64,000 nucleotides of DNA from Thermoleptolyngbya sichuanensis A183. Its GTDB lineage: Bacteria > Cyanobacteriota > Cyanobacteriia > Elainellales > Elainellaceae. The notes beneath the pieces were generated by a model that saw only the letters and a list, made by a program, of their open reading frames with translations, had not been told where the DNA came from and did no database searches. The stretch covers positions 4,774,001 through 4,838,000 of the forward strand of contig NZ_CP053661.1 in the NCBI RefSeq assembly GCF_013177315.1. Direction: 5' to 3'. Made by a program: the position numbers and the translations under genes. Of this stretch, positions 55,736 to 64,000 are shown in pieces; positions within the stretch are counted from its first letter, which is position 1; every line of letters begins with the position of its first letter.

Positions 55736-56230
55736 CTACAGCGGCCCCTCAAAGTTGCTGTTGGGCTGTCCCAAGGTGCTGCCGATGGGCCCCTGAGAGA
55801 CATAGCCAATGCGCTCATTATTGGCTTTGCCCGTATAAAACACGCGAACAAACCTGCGGCCACCCTCGACGTAGCTATCCTGCGGCTCCGTCAGGAATAC
55901 CGTTGCGCCACCTGCGGGGCCGTCGTTTTGGGCTTTGCCCGGCTCCCAGTAGGCCAGCAGCCCGTTGGGTGCGCTGGTCATCCGAACCCGATAGCGTGCG
56001 CCCTTGCGGATCTCGGTGGGGACTCTGAGGAAAGTCGCGTTGACCCAGCCAATCACAGGCTCTTTGATTTGGGCCCGTCCGTCGCCGACGATCCCCGTCA
56101 GCTTCACGCGCTGACTAGAAGGCAGGTTGATCGCCACGCCACTGAGGTCGGCATAGTCGTAAACCTGAACGGCACGGTTGGTTTCGCGGGTTTGGTTCAC
56201 CAATTCGCGCTTTTCTTGAATAGTCACCAT
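55736..56230 (-). CDS. Small protein with SH3-like domain
   Basis: A 164-aa protein. The N-terminal half includes VQVYDYADLSGVAINLPSSQRVKLTGIVGDGRAQI, an SH3b-like beta-barrel pattern; the C-terminal half (TVFLTEPQDSYVEGGRRFVRVFY) is a second beta-rich unit. No signal peptide is seen, so it is probably cytoplasmic. The role is unknown. Confidence 0.7.
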   Translation of the reverse strand: MVTIQEKRELVNQTRETNRAVQVYDYADLSGVAINLPSSQRVKLTGIVGDGRAQIKEPVIGWVNATFLRVPTEIRKGARYRVRMTSAPNGLLAYWEPGKAQNDGPAGGATVFLTEPQDSYVEGGRRFVRVFYTGKANNERIGYVSQGPIGSTLGQPNSNFEGPL

Positions 56231-56307
56231 AAGGTGCAGACTCCTTATCCTATGTATGGGTACTTTTGTATGGGTAAGTTTGACGTTGCGTAGACAGTAC
56301 GCGGCTT

Positions 56308-56362
56308 ATGCGTAGCCCATGCGTAAGATATGCGTAAGGTATGCGTAAGGTATGCGTATCGA
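56308..56362. repeat. 11-bp tandem repeat (ATGCGTAAGGT type), five units
   Basis: Units start at 56308, 56319, 56330, 56341 and 56352; the third and fourth are identical. The remainder of the 56231-56617 spacer holds several HIP1 sites and no supported gene. Confidence 0.9.
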
Positions 56363-56617
56363 AAACGTAACGGCTGTGTATGCTGCGAAGCTATCGTGCC
56401 TCGCAGGGATTAACTTCACCAGGGCTTCGTAGAATTTCGGAGGCGATCGCCCTTTTTTCAAAAAAGATCCGATCGCCCTCCGTAGAAATGCGAGAAAAAG
56501 GCGCACAAGGGTTCGCAAAAAAGCGCGATCGCCCAGACGAACCTGCTGCTTGGCAAGCTATCTGGGCGATCGCACTAATCAAAAGTCAACAATCAAAAGT
56601 CAACCCAAAATACGGAT

Positions 56618-57100
56618 CTAGTTATCCAGCAGGCCATCGCCCTGCTTCAAGATCTCCTTCAGGAACCAGCGATGCTTTTGGTGAACCTGCACCAGACGGG
56701 TCAGCAAGTCGGCAGTGCCAATATCGCCCGCATCATCCGCTAGTTCAGCATCTTCATGCATTTCCGTGATGATATGTTCGTGAGTGGCGATCGCCTCTTC
56801 CACCATCTCCCGCACCTTTAGCTTGCCCTTAGACGGCTTCACAGTAGCCGCAGGCAGATAGTCTGCGGGATCGGCAATCGGCGTGCCATCCAGCATCAAG
56901 CTCCGCTCAGCTAGCTCGTCTAGCATGGCAAAAATCTCGTTGCCATGTTCTTCAAACAGCAAGTGCAGGTCACGGAACAGCGGCCCGTAGGTCATCCAGT
57001 GATACTTTTTGTAGTTCAAATAGGCGACCAGCGTATTCGCTTGCTCGCGATTCAGCGCCTTAACCAAAGCAGTTTGACGAGCCTCTAGTGTCGTTGTCAT
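56618..57100 (-). CDS. dps: Dps-family ferritin-like DNA/iron-protecting protein
   Basis: A 160-aa Dps protein (from the ATG at 57100). The ferroxidase-site motif is formed by YHWMTYGPLFRDLHLLFEEHGNEIFAMLDELAER: His, Asp, and Glu residues arranged between dimer subunits. It oxidises and stores iron and protects DNA under oxidative stress. A TTG two codons upstream is an alternative start. The gene is alone on this strand with repeat-rich spacers on both sides. Confidence 0.92.
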   Translation of the reverse strand: MTTTLEARQTALVKALNREQANTLVAYLNYKKYHWMTYGPLFRDLHLLFEEHGNEIFAMLDELAERSLMLDGTPIADPADYLPAATVKPSKGKLKVREMVEEAIATHEHIITEMHEDAELADDAGDIGTADLLTRLVQVHQKHRWFLKEILKQGDGLLDN

Positions 57101-57442
57101 ACGCAAACCTCGCTAGTTAACGATTATCCAAATTCAGTCCAAACGTTCAGCAACTCAAGCAATGATCCAGAACCCTTAGCTAGTCACTGATAGAGCGACA
57201 CAGAGCAGTCCGGCAGCGGCTCAGGGATACAAAGGCATCTTCTCAATGAAGAACCCCTCCCCTCACAAATCAACCCCCCAGAGCCAACACACTCACAACC
57301 CAACCGCACTGCTCCAAAATCTTCAGTTGATTCTAGTTTCCAGCACTTTCATGAGATCTTCATCCTTCCAAAGAGACGTTTGCCAGGGGTTACGGCTCTA
57401 CCTCGCGTCAGTTGACCGACCAGAAACCGCTTCATTGCGTTG

Positions 57443-57493
57443 CTGGCAGGCAGTCGTTACTGGCAGGTAGTCGCTGCTGGCAGGCAGTCTAGG
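57443..57493. repeat. 17-bp tandem repeat, three units
   Basis: Units start at 57443, 57460 and 57477, each opening with CTGGCAGG and diverging at the 3' end. Confidence 0.85.
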
Positions 57494-57647
57494 AAGGGCG
57501 ATCGCCCCCAGAGATCCTGACCCAGTGATCCTGAACCATCCCGAATGCAACCTTCTCGATACAATCTTTCTAAATCATACTCGTTATGAGTTCGTTTTGA
57601 CAACTCCTGTTCCGAAGTTAAACCGCCAACCCAGCCCAATTAAAACC

Positions 57648-57663
57648 AAAAGGGCCGCCTTTT
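57648..57663 (-). terminator. Weak hairpin downstream of petF
   Basis: AAAAGG and CCTTTT enclose a GCCG loop, 70 bp after the petF stop; on the minus strand a T-rich segment follows (GGTTTTAATT). Confidence 0.4.
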
Positions 57664-57732
57664 CACAGAGCTAATTGCTCGAAAAGACAGCCCGTTTTAA
57701 GTTCAAAAACCAATTCAAAAACAGCCAGCAGC

Positions 57733-58044
<312 letters not shown>

Positions 58045-58261
58045 TCAAAATACTTGAAACGGCAGTAGGGGGTCGCCCAGTTCTAGAATCCGATAGCAAT
58101 AATTGCCTACGGGCTAACCCTATTTCTGATACTACGGGAAAACTTTTGCCCTGCAACCGCGATCGCCCCTCAGGTCGAATTGGATTCGTAATGAAAAACT
58201 CAACTTCAACCCGGAATTGCTTATACCTGGAGACAAGCTGTTAACTCTGCAACCGTTTTAC

Positions 58262-58337
58262 CCAGAAACAGGTTTATCCAGAAACAGGTTTACATAGAGA
58301 TCGGTTTACAGAGATCGGTTTACAGAGATCGGTTTAC
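58262..58337. repeat. Tandem repeat of 14-16 bp reaching the puuE stop codon
   Basis: Units CCAGAAACAGGTTTAT/C at 58262 and 58278, ATAGAGATCGGTTTAC at 58294, then AGAGATCGGTTTAC at 58310 and 58324. The last unit contains the TTA (minus-strand TAA) stop of the PuuE-like gene at 58334-58336. Confidence 0.9.
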
Positions 58338-59248
58338 AGAGAGACGGGCGCATGATGCTCGTGCCAGTGCCGCGCAATATCAATCCGGCGACAGACCCAC
58401 ACCCGATCATGCTGCATCACATAGTCAAGGAAGCGGGCCAGGGCGGCGGCGCGTCCAGGGCGGCCCACCAGCCGACAGTGCAGGCCAATGCTCATCATCT
58501 TGGGCGCGTCGGCTCCCTCGGCATACAGCACATCGAAGGCATCGCGCAGGTAGGCAAAAAACTGGTCGCCAGAGTTAAAACCCTGGGCAGTGGCAAACCG
58601 CATGTCGTTGTTGTCGAGGGTATAGGGAATCACCAAGTGGGGGCGACCATAGTCATGCACCCAATAGGGCAAATCGTCGGCATAGCTGTCGGCATCGTAG
58701 AGAAAGCCCCCCTCTTCCACCACCAGTCGCCGCGTGTTAGGACTCATGCGCCCCTGGTAAAAGCCGAGGGGCCGGCTGCCTGTGACCTGGGTCTGGATGG
58801 CGATCGCCTTTTGGATGTGTTCCCGCTCCACCTCTTCGCTGACATATTGATAGTCGATCCATCGATAGCCGTGGCTGGCAATTTCCCATCCAGCTTCCAC
58901 CATTGCCGCCGCTGCCTCTGGATTACGTTCCAGCGCCATTGCAATGCCATAGACCGTCACAGGCAGTTGCCGCTGGGTAAACAGCCGATGCAGCCGCCAA
59001 AAACCCGCCCGACTGCCATATTCATAAATCGATTCCATATTCATGTGGCGCACCCCCAGCAGCGGCGACGCACCCACAATTTCTGATAAGAACGCTTCCG
59101 ATGCCGCATCGCCGTGCAGAATGCAGTTTTCGCCGCCCTCTTCGTAATTAATTACAAACTGCACCGCCACACGGGCCTGATTGGGCCAGCGTGGATCGGG
59201 CGTGTGGCGGCCATAGCCGATCAGGTCGCGGGGATAAGGGGTAGACAT
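58334..59248 (-). CDS. Allantoinase PuuE-like polysaccharide deacetylase-family protein
   Basis: A 304-aa protein of the carbohydrate-esterase 4/NodB-like PuuE group, started at ATG 59248 (MSTPYPRDLIGYGRHTPDP). PuuE hydrolyses allantoin in purine degradation without metal cofactors of the dihydroorotase kind. FVINYEEGGE, LHGD and EIASHGYRWIDY are the family motifs. No other purine-catabolism gene is nearby, so the assignment rests on family resemblance. The stop codon lies in a tandem repeat. Confidence 0.85.
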   Translation of the reverse strand: MSTPYPRDLIGYGRHTPDPRWPNQARVAVQFVINYEEGGENCILHGDAASEAFLSEIVGASPLLGVRHMNMESIYEYGSRAGFWRLHRLFTQRQLPVTVYGIAMALERNPEAAAAMVEAGWEIASHGYRWIDYQYVSEEVEREHIQKAIAIQTQVTGSRPLGFYQGRMSPNTRRLVVEEGGFLYDADSYADDLPYWVHDYGRPHLVIPYTLDNNDMRFATAQGFNSGDQFFAYLRDAFDVLYAEGADAPKMMSIGLHCRLVGRPGRAAALARFLDYVMQHDRVWVCRRIDIARHWHEHHAPVSL

Positions 59249-59357
59249 AAGCACTTAGAGCAATATTGGGAAGAAGTTCAGAAGAGGTTTGGAGTCGCAA
59301 AGCAATAGATCGGCCGACCCAGACTGCCTCAGCAACCTTGAGATAAAGAACGGGATA

Positions 59358-59505
59358 TGCAACTTTACCGATCCCCCTCACCCTTTTCTGGTATGCCGAA
59401 GGCCTCAGCCCCTCCCCCGCTCTGGGAGAGGGGCTTCAAGCCTCTCTTGCTCCCCTTCTCCCGACCTGGGAGAAGGGGTTGGGGGATGAGGGCTTGAAAG
59501 TTGCA
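59358..59505. repeat. Palindromic 148-bp intergenic element (CTCCC/GGGAG type)
   Basis: TGCAACTTT at the left and AAAGTTGCA at the right form a 9-bp perfect inverted repeat. Inside are two GC-rich hairpins, built on CCCCTCCCCCGCTCTGGGAG and CCCCTTCTCCCGACCTGGGAG. This looks like the CTCCC/GGGAG hairpin sequence commonly seen in cyanobacterial spacers. It occupies most of the puuE-hrcA spacer. Confidence 0.65.
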
Positions 59506-59731
59506 CATTGCGCTTTAAAAGATGGATTCTAGGGCCCAATTAGACAGGTATTGTGCCACACCGTCGAGAGGCAATTTTGTTTTTGTCAGATCTTTGGGGA
59601 TTCCTTCCCGCTTCTGCCTTTTCTTCTGCGGATCTCTGGCTTAGTATGTCTGGCTACGCATAGACAATCTCGGAGGCGCTAAATTACGATCACATCAATA
59701 CGTTAAGAAATCCATAAGAAATCAGGCTGAG

Positions 59732-60826
59732 ATGGCTACTCCAGTCAAGCTTAATAATCGCCAGCAGCAGGTACTCAGCGCTACGGTGCGTCAGTATATT
59801 GTCACGGCTCGACCCGTTGGCTCTGAGGCGCTGGTGGAAGAATTTAATCCCCGCGTCAGTTCGGCGACGATTCGCAATGTGATGGGCTATCTGGAGCGCG
59901 AGGGTCTGCTCTATCAGCCCCACACCTCAGCGGGGCGCGTGCCGTCCGATTCGGGCTATCGGGTGTATGTGGATCAGCTGATGATCCCATCGGAGGAGGC
60001 TGCCCGCCGGGTCGATCGCGTGCTGGCGCAACAGCTTGATGCCGAAGGCTGGAGCCTAGAAGCCGTGCTGCATGGCGCAGCGCAGATTCTCTCGACGCTC
60101 AGCGGCTATATTGCGCTGGTGACGATGCCCCAAAGCACAGTGGCTCAGGTGCGCCATTTGCAACTGGTGCAGATTGATCCGGGACGGCTGATGCTGATTG
60201 TGGTGCTGGATTCTTACAAAACGCAGTCGGTGGTGGTGGATCTGCCCAAAGCGCCTGCCGATTCTGCCCAATCTCCAGATGATCCAGAACTGCTGGAGCG
60301 GGAGCTACAGGTTTTGTCGAACTTTTTGAATGCTCATTTAAGGGGGCGATCGCTCGGTGATGTGGCCTCGCTGGACTGGTCAGAATTGGGGCGCGAGTTT
60401 GAGCAATATGCCAACGTGCTGCGGGGGTCGCTGGCAGACTTGGAGCGGCGCACCCAGTCGCCCGTGTCTACCCAAATTTTCATCAGCGGTGTAGCTGAGG
60501 TGCTGCGGCGACATCCGGAGTTTTCCGAACTACACCAGGTGCAGACGATTTTGCATGTGCTGGAAGCAGAGCAAGACCAGCTCTGGCCGCTGATTTTTGA
60601 GGCTGATTCGGAGGGGGGCGATCGCCGCGTGATGGTTCGCATCGGTTCCGAAAACCCGCTAGAACCGATGCGCGGCTGCACGCTGATTTCCACCACCTAC
60701 CATCGGGGCAGTGTGCCCGTCGGTAGTTTGGGAATGCTGGGCCCGACGCGCATGATGTACGAAAATGCGATCGCCCTGCTGGAAACCACAGCGGACTACC
60801 TTTCTGATACGCTGAGTCAGTCCTAG
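59732..60826 (+). CDS. hrcA: Heat-inducible transcription repressor HrcA
   Basis: A 364-aa repressor that binds CIRCE inverted repeats upstream of groEL and dnaK operons. The N-terminal winged helix ([28 protein letters not shown] and [18 protein letters not shown]) is followed by a GAF-like and a dimerisation domain, with [21 protein letters not shown], a strongly conserved family segment. No groEL or CIRCE is in the window. The Anbu gene begins 27 bp after its stop, suggesting cotranscription. Confidence 0.94.
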   Translation: MATPVKLNNRQQQVLSATVRQYIVTARPVGSEALVEEFNPRVSSATIRNVMGYLEREGLLYQPHTSAGRVPSDSGYRVYVDQLMIPSEEAARRVDRVLAQQLDAEGWSLEAVLHGAAQILSTLSGYIALVTMPQSTVAQVRHLQLVQIDPGRLMLIVVLDSYKTQSVVVDLPKAPADSAQSPDDPELLERELQVLSNFLNAHLRGRSLGDVASLDWSELGREFEQYANVLRGSLADLERRTQSPVSTQIFISGVAEVLRRHPEFSELHQVQTILHVLEAEQDQLWPLIFEADSEGGDRRVMVRIGSENPLEPMRGCTLISTTYHRGSVPVGSLGMLGPTRMMYENAIALLETTADYLSDTLSQS

Positions 60827-60853
60827 TGTTTTAGCTTCAACATTTCTTACCCC

Positions 60854-61588
60854 ATGACCTACTGCCTCGGCATTGTCACCCAATCCGGCTTTGTGGTGGC
60901 AGCAGATTCGCGTACAAACGCAGGCGTGGACTACATTTCCACCTATCAGAAGCTGTTCGATTTTTCGGAACCCGGACAGCGGGTGATTTTGCTCTGCACC
61001 TCTGGCAACCTGGCCATTACCCAAGCCGTGGTGAATATGCTCAACCGCGACCTGAAACTGGGCGAGTGCGAGAGCTTCCACACACTGCCCACGCTGTATG
61101 ATGCGGCCTGCTATGTGGGCGAAAAAATTCGACATATTCAGGAGCGAGAACGCCCTTGGCTGGAGCGCGACAAGATCGACTTTTCCTGCAACTGCCTGCT
61201 AGCAGGACAGTTTCAGGGCGAGCCGCCAGAGCTTTATCTCATCTATCGCCAGGGCAACTGCATCCAGGCCACGCCTGAAACCCCGTTTTTGCAAATTGGT
61301 GAAACGAAGTATGGCAAGCCGATTCTGGATCGCATCCTAAGCTACGACACCAGCGTAGAAGACGCGGCCAAGTGTGCGCTGCTGTCGATCGATTCCACTA
61401 TGAAGTCGAATATTTCCGTCGGCCCGCCGATCGATTTGGTGATGTATCGGACAGATTCTTTTAAGGTTGGCGATCGCCTCCGGCTAGGGCAAGACGATCC
61501 CTATCTGGTAGAAATCCGCAAGCAGTGGGAGATTTCGCTGCGTCAGGCGTTTGACCAGATGCCGCCGATCGAGTGGATGGGGCTGTAA
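60854..61588 (+). CDS. Anbu (bacterial proteasome homologue)
   Basis: A 244-aa Ntn-hydrolase of the Anbu/BPH class. Thr2 directly after the initiator methionine (MTYCLG) is the presumed N-terminal nucleophile, and VVAADSRTNAG and CTSGNLAITQ are typical of proteasome-like folds. Anbu forms ring or helical assemblies whose substrates are unclear. In many bacteria it neighbours transglutaminase-like, alpha-E and ATP-grasp genes; here it instead lies 27 bp after hrcA, which is a less usual arrangement. Confidence 0.88.
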   Translation: MTYCLGIVTQSGFVVAADSRTNAGVDYISTYQKLFDFSEPGQRVILLCTSGNLAITQAVVNMLNRDLKLGECESFHTLPTLYDAACYVGEKIRHIQERERPWLERDKIDFSCNCLLAGQFQGEPPELYLIYRQGNCIQATPETPFLQIGETKYGKPILDRILSYDTSVEDAAKCALLSIDSTMKSNISVGPPIDLVMYRTDSFKVGDRLRLGQDDPYLVEIRKQWEISLRQAFDQMPPIEWMGL

Positions 61589-61685
61589 ATTTTGCGGCAG
61601 GTCTGTGCGTAACCCTGGAAATGCTGAAAGCGGTGTTACGGCGCAAGTGGCGATAGTAGCTGTTGTAGGCTGGAGTAACTTAAGT

Positions 61686-62384
61686 TCAGGAAGTGGCAGA
61701 CTTTTGGCGATCGCGCAGGATAAATTCGGCGATCGCCAGATCCACCGGAGTCGTCACCTTCAGGTTCGTCTCTTCGCCCTGCACAATCCGCACCGCCAGT
61801 CCGCAGTGTTCAAATAGCGCCGCGTCGTCGGTCACTTCCCAACCCATCTCACGACCCGTCTCGTGGCAGCGTTTCAGCGTTTCCACATCAAACCCCTGGG
61901 GCGTTTGGGCGGCCCAGAGTTGACTGCGATCGGGTGTAGACTGGATAATTTCGGTTCCCGGCGCAACGATCTTGATCGTGTCTTTGACGGGAATCGCAGC
62001 GATTAGACCCGCGCAGTGCAGCAGCGCCTCGCTGCATCGATCAAACAATTCCGGCGTAGCCAAACACCGCGCCCCGTCGTGTATCAGCACCCGCTCCGCA
62101 ACGGCAGGAAGCTCTTGTAAGCCGTTATAGACTGACTCTTGCCGGGTTTTGCCACCAGGAATCAGGCGCACCGTCCGCCCCATGCCCAGCCCTGCGGCAA
62201 TGTCCCGAAAGTCTTGCCACTCTTCGGGCTGGGCGACGATGCCGATCCAGTGAATCGACGGCGCAGCTTTAGCCGCCAGCAGCGTCCAGGCAATGATCGG
62301 TTTGCCAAACAGCGGCAGCAGCAGCTTGTTTCGGCTTGCGCCCATGCGTTTGCCAGAGCCAGCGGCAGGAATCAGCAGATACAC
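61686..62384 (-). CDS. ispD: 2-C-methyl-D-erythritol 4-phosphate cytidylyltransferase
   Basis: A 232-aa enzyme of the non-mevalonate isoprenoid pathway, making CDP-ME from MEP and CTP. The start is the GTG at 62384, 6 nt after AGGAGG; a longer frame to 62426 would overlap iaaA. Motifs LIPAAGSGKRMG (CTP binding), LIHDGARC and PVKDTIK are present. It is the second gene of a tight pair with the isoaspartyl peptidase. Confidence 0.94.
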   Translation of the reverse strand: MYLLIPAAGSGKRMGASRNKLLLPLFGKPIIAWTLLAAKAAPSIHWIGIVAQPEEWQDFRDIAAGLGMGRTVRLIPGGKTRQESVYNGLQELPAVAERVLIHDGARCLATPELFDRCSEALLHCAGLIAAIPVKDTIKIVAPGTEIIQSTPDRSQLWAAQTPQGFDVETLKRCHETGREMGWEVTDDAALFEHCGLAVRIVQGEETNLKVTTPVDLAIAEFILRDRQKSATS

Positions 62385-62397
62385 CAGCCACCTCCTG

Positions 62398-63366
62398 CTA
62401 GGCGTGGGCAGGCGACGCGATGCCACCCGTCACCATCTCTTCGGGCAGATCGAGCGTATCACCCATGCGCGTGCCGTCATGATAGGCCGCCAGCAGGGTA
62501 GGGCAGGTCTTGCCCCAGGCGATCGCCCCCGTGCGGTCTAGCCCAATGGCCCCAAAATCGCGCCGATTTTGCTCCGCCTCGATAAACGACCGCTCAAAGG
62601 CTTGCAGCAGCGTTTGCCCATCAATCACGCGCACCACGATCCGCGCCGCCAGACACTCGTCGATAATGTCTTCGCCAATGCCCGTACAGCTTACAGCCGC
62701 GTGGTGGGTGGCGTAGTTGCCCGCTGGCATCGCGGAATCGCTGACCCGCCCAATCCGCTCAAAGCCTTTGCCGCCCGTAGACGTACCCACCGCAAGCTGA
62801 CCTTCGCCATCCAGCGCCACCACACCAATCGTGCCGCGACCCGCCTCCGACACTAGCTCTTTCTCGGCCACCACGCCCGCCATTTCTTTAGAAAAATTAT
62901 GGTCGCGCTCCTGAATCCATTCCTTCAGGCGAATTTCCGTCAGCGGGTCGTAGGACGGCACGCCCAGTTCCCGCATCAGTTCCAGGGAACCATAGTCGGA
63001 TAAAACGCGATCGCTCCCATCCTGCAAAAACAGCGCCAAATCAATCGGGTGCTGCACCCGCGAAGTGTTGATCACGCCGCTAAACCGCTGTGCCGAGCCA
63101 TTCATCAGCGATGCGCTCATGCGAATTTGCCCGTCCGATTGCAGCACCGACCCCGTACCCGCGTTGAACCTGGGATCGTCCTCTAGCATCTGGCAGCCAC
63201 GCACCACTGCTGCTTGGGCACTCGCTCCCGCCAGCAGCATTCCATACACTTCTTCGATCACCCGGTAAAGCGACAGCCGCACGGCATCCGCCCCACCCTT
63301 ACTCCGGAGCGAACTGCCCGCCCCGCCATGAATGATTAGCTTGGGTTGAACCTGACCCATCAGCAT
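62398..63366 (-). CDS. iaaA: Isoaspartyl peptidase / plant-type L-asparaginase
   Basis: A 322-aa Ntn-hydrolase. Autocleavage is expected before Thr179 in GRGTIGVVALDG, which becomes the nucleophile of the beta subunit. IHGGAGSS and DPRFNAGTGSVLQSDGQ are conserved. It cleaves isoaspartyl dipeptides and asparagine. Two in-frame ATGs (63366, 63360) are possible. Its stop lies 13 bp before the ispD start, so the two are surely cotranscribed. Confidence 0.93.
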   Translation of the reverse strand: MLMGQVQPKLIIHGGAGSSLRSKGGADAVRLSLYRVIEEVYGMLLAGASAQAAVVRGCQMLEDDPRFNAGTGSVLQSDGQIRMSASLMNGSAQRFSGVINTSRVQHPIDLALFLQDGSDRVLSDYGSLELMRELGVPSYDPLTEIRLKEWIQERDHNFSKEMAGVVAEKELVSEAGRGTIGVVALDGEGQLAVGTSTGGKGFERIGRVSDSAMPAGNYATHHAAVSCTGIGEDIIDECLAARIVVRVIDGQTLLQAFERSFIEAEQNRRDFGAIGLDRTGAIAWGKTCPTLLAAYHDGTRMGDTLDLPEEMVTGGIASPAHA

Positions 63367-63413
63367 AGAAAGCCCTTCTCCAGTAGTCCACAGTGAATGA
63401 AGCCCGCAAAACG

Positions 63414-63593
63414 CTACTGCCGACGCTGCGGCGTTTCGTCATCCCCCGATTTCGCCTGAGCGCGACGACGACGGCAGCGTTCGGAGCAATACTTGACCTC
63501 ATCCCAGCAATCTTCCCACTTTTTGCGCCATGTAAATGGCCGCTGGCATACCGGACAGAGTTTGCTGGGCAGGTCGGATTTGGAGCGAGGCAT
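63414..63593 (-). CDS. DUF2256 zinc-binding small protein
   Basis: A 59-aa protein from the ATG at 63593 ([20 protein letters not shown]). The CPVC and YCSERCRR cysteine pairs form a treble-clef-like zinc site characteristic of DUF2256. The longer frame to 63701 is encoded by the neighbouring tandem repeat and is unlikely to be used. Function unknown. Confidence 0.85.
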   Translation of the reverse strand: MPRSKSDLPSKLCPVCQRPFTWRKKWEDCWDEVKYCSERCRRRRAQAKSGDDETPQRRQ

Positions 63594-63599
63594 TTTGAA

Positions 63600-63641
63600 G
63601 GATGGTTTAAGGTTAAGAAAGGATGGTTTAAGGTTAAGAAA
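63600..63641. repeat. 21-bp tandem duplication
   Basis: GGATGGTTTAAGGTTAAGAAA occurs twice in direct succession (63600-63620, 63621-63641). It marks the junction between the DUF2256 gene and a truncated PIN gene. Confidence 0.9.
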
Positions 63642-63948
63642 TGAATTATGGTTCTCCGTCACCAGTGTTTGGGAAATGGCTGTTAAGGTTTCCATCGGCA
63701 AGCTGCTGCTACCAGAGCCTGTTGGTGATTATGTCTCTACACGCATGACTCAGCTTGGAGCAAGGTCATTAGAAATTACAGCCGCCCATGCGGTGCAGGC
63801 ATCCATGCTGCCGCTTCATCATTGTGATCCGTTTGACCGAATGCTGATTGCCCAAGCACAGCTAGAAGACCTGATGCTGGTTAGTGCAGATTCGATGTTT
63901 CAACAATACGAAGTTGCTTTAGTCTGGGCAGCGGTGGCAAGGGATTAG
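63642..63948 (+). pseudogene. 5'-truncated VapC-like PIN-domain toxin gene
   Basis: The frame encodes [22 protein letters not shown], followed by HHCDPFDRMLIAQAQLEDLMLVSAD, the middle and C-terminal motifs of VapC-type PIN RNases. The N-terminal strand with the first catalytic aspartate (LLDTH-type) is absent; instead the frame runs back into the 21-bp duplication. Inactive as a nuclease unless a hidden start supplies the missing part. No antitoxin gene is seen. Confidence 0.75.
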
Positions 63949-64000
63949 GGATTTGGGGTGAGGCGATAGACCTGGAGCGTGAGGTTGGAGATGGTCATTG
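63945..64000 (-). CDS. Possible 3' end of a gene reaching the right edge
   Basis: On the minus strand an open frame enters from the right edge and ends at TAA (63945-63947), with C-terminus SNLTLQVYRLTPNP. It is too short to name. Confidence 0.25.
   Translation of the reverse strand, partial: MTISNLTLQVYRLTPNP

Larger units (their letters stand above)
57101..57732. other. Repeat-bearing spacer between petF and dps
   Basis: About 630 bp with no gene supported. CTGGCAGGCAGTCGTTA-type units of 17 bp repeat three times at 57443-57493. A hairpin, AAAAGG/CCTTTT, lies at 57648-57663 and may terminate petF. Confidence 0.6.

Noticed and set aside
58352-59086. 244-aa plus-strand frame opposite the PuuE-like gene
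   Set aside because: Antisense of a recognised protein, without motifs.
63414-63701. 95-aa version of the DUF2256 protein
   Set aside because: The extra N-terminus is encoded by the 21-bp duplication and is unlike DUF2256; the internal ATG at 63593 gives the normal size.

Overview
The window reads as chromosomal DNA of a cyanobacterium. The octamer GCGATCGC (HIP1) recurs through genes and spacers on both strands, and several genes are typical of oxygenic phototrophs: chlG (chlorophyll synthase), petF ([2Fe-2S] ferredoxin), hemL (C5 tetrapyrrole pathway), a LabA-like NYN protein and several cyanobacterial small-protein families. Base composition is moderately GC-rich. A Leptolyngbya/Thermoleptolyngbya-like filamentous cyanobacterium is a guess; no rRNA is present to settle it. 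I saw no tRNA, rRNA or CRISPR array.

Layout. 1-3.7 kb: a DUF445 membrane protein, then a small helix-turn-helix gene embedded in about 1.8 kb of degenerate 12-bp palindromic repeats, and a phasin-like protein. 3.9-12.8 kb: envelope and housekeeping genes (PBP4-type peptidase, LptC-like protein, LabA-like, metG, VOC protein, GST, cupin, hemL). 13.1-15.0 kb: a secreted SH3-like gene split inside its signal peptide by IS copy 1. 15-23.9 kb: retropepsin-like protein, M50 protease with CBS domains, HAD hydrolase plus ATP-dependent DNA ligase, a Cache histidine kinase, a C26 peptidase and an SDR. 24-25.5 kb: IS copy 2. 25.6-31.3 kb: the str operon on the minus strand (rpsL-rpsG-fusA-tuf-rpsJ) preceded by an ErpA/IscA-type gene. 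31.5-45 kb: a cupin, a phosphodiester glycosidase, small proteins, a two-gene P-loop ATPase plus TPR module, rlmD-like methyltransferase and a 1090-aa GH15/phosphorylase-kinase-like protein. 45.1-49.3 kb: an AT-rich accessory patch with an overlapping ParA-HEPN gene pair and a Uma2 gene broken by IS copy 3. 49.4-64 kb: chlG, trmB, GT39-type glycosyltransferase, comM, dps, petF, puuE-like, hrcA with an Anbu proteasome homologue, ispD with isoaspartyl peptidase, a DUF2256 protein and a 5'-truncated VapC-like PIN gene.

The three IS copies are 1517 bp, lie in the same orientation, encode identical 437-aa transposases, and have 16-bp perfect terminal inverted repeats and 6-7 bp target duplications. 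Removing them rejoins two host genes exactly in frame. Many spacers, and a few coding ends, carry short tandem duplications with units of 11-21 bp, often exactly 12 bp. Three short palindromic, MITE-like elements were also found.

The best candidates for something undescribed are (1) the helix-turn-helix gene with its 12-bp palindrome array, (2) the ParA-HEPN pair, and (3) the ATPase/TPR pair, whose second protein begins with a domain that looks like an inactive-STAND module. All functional statements are inferred from reading the sequence; no database search was run.
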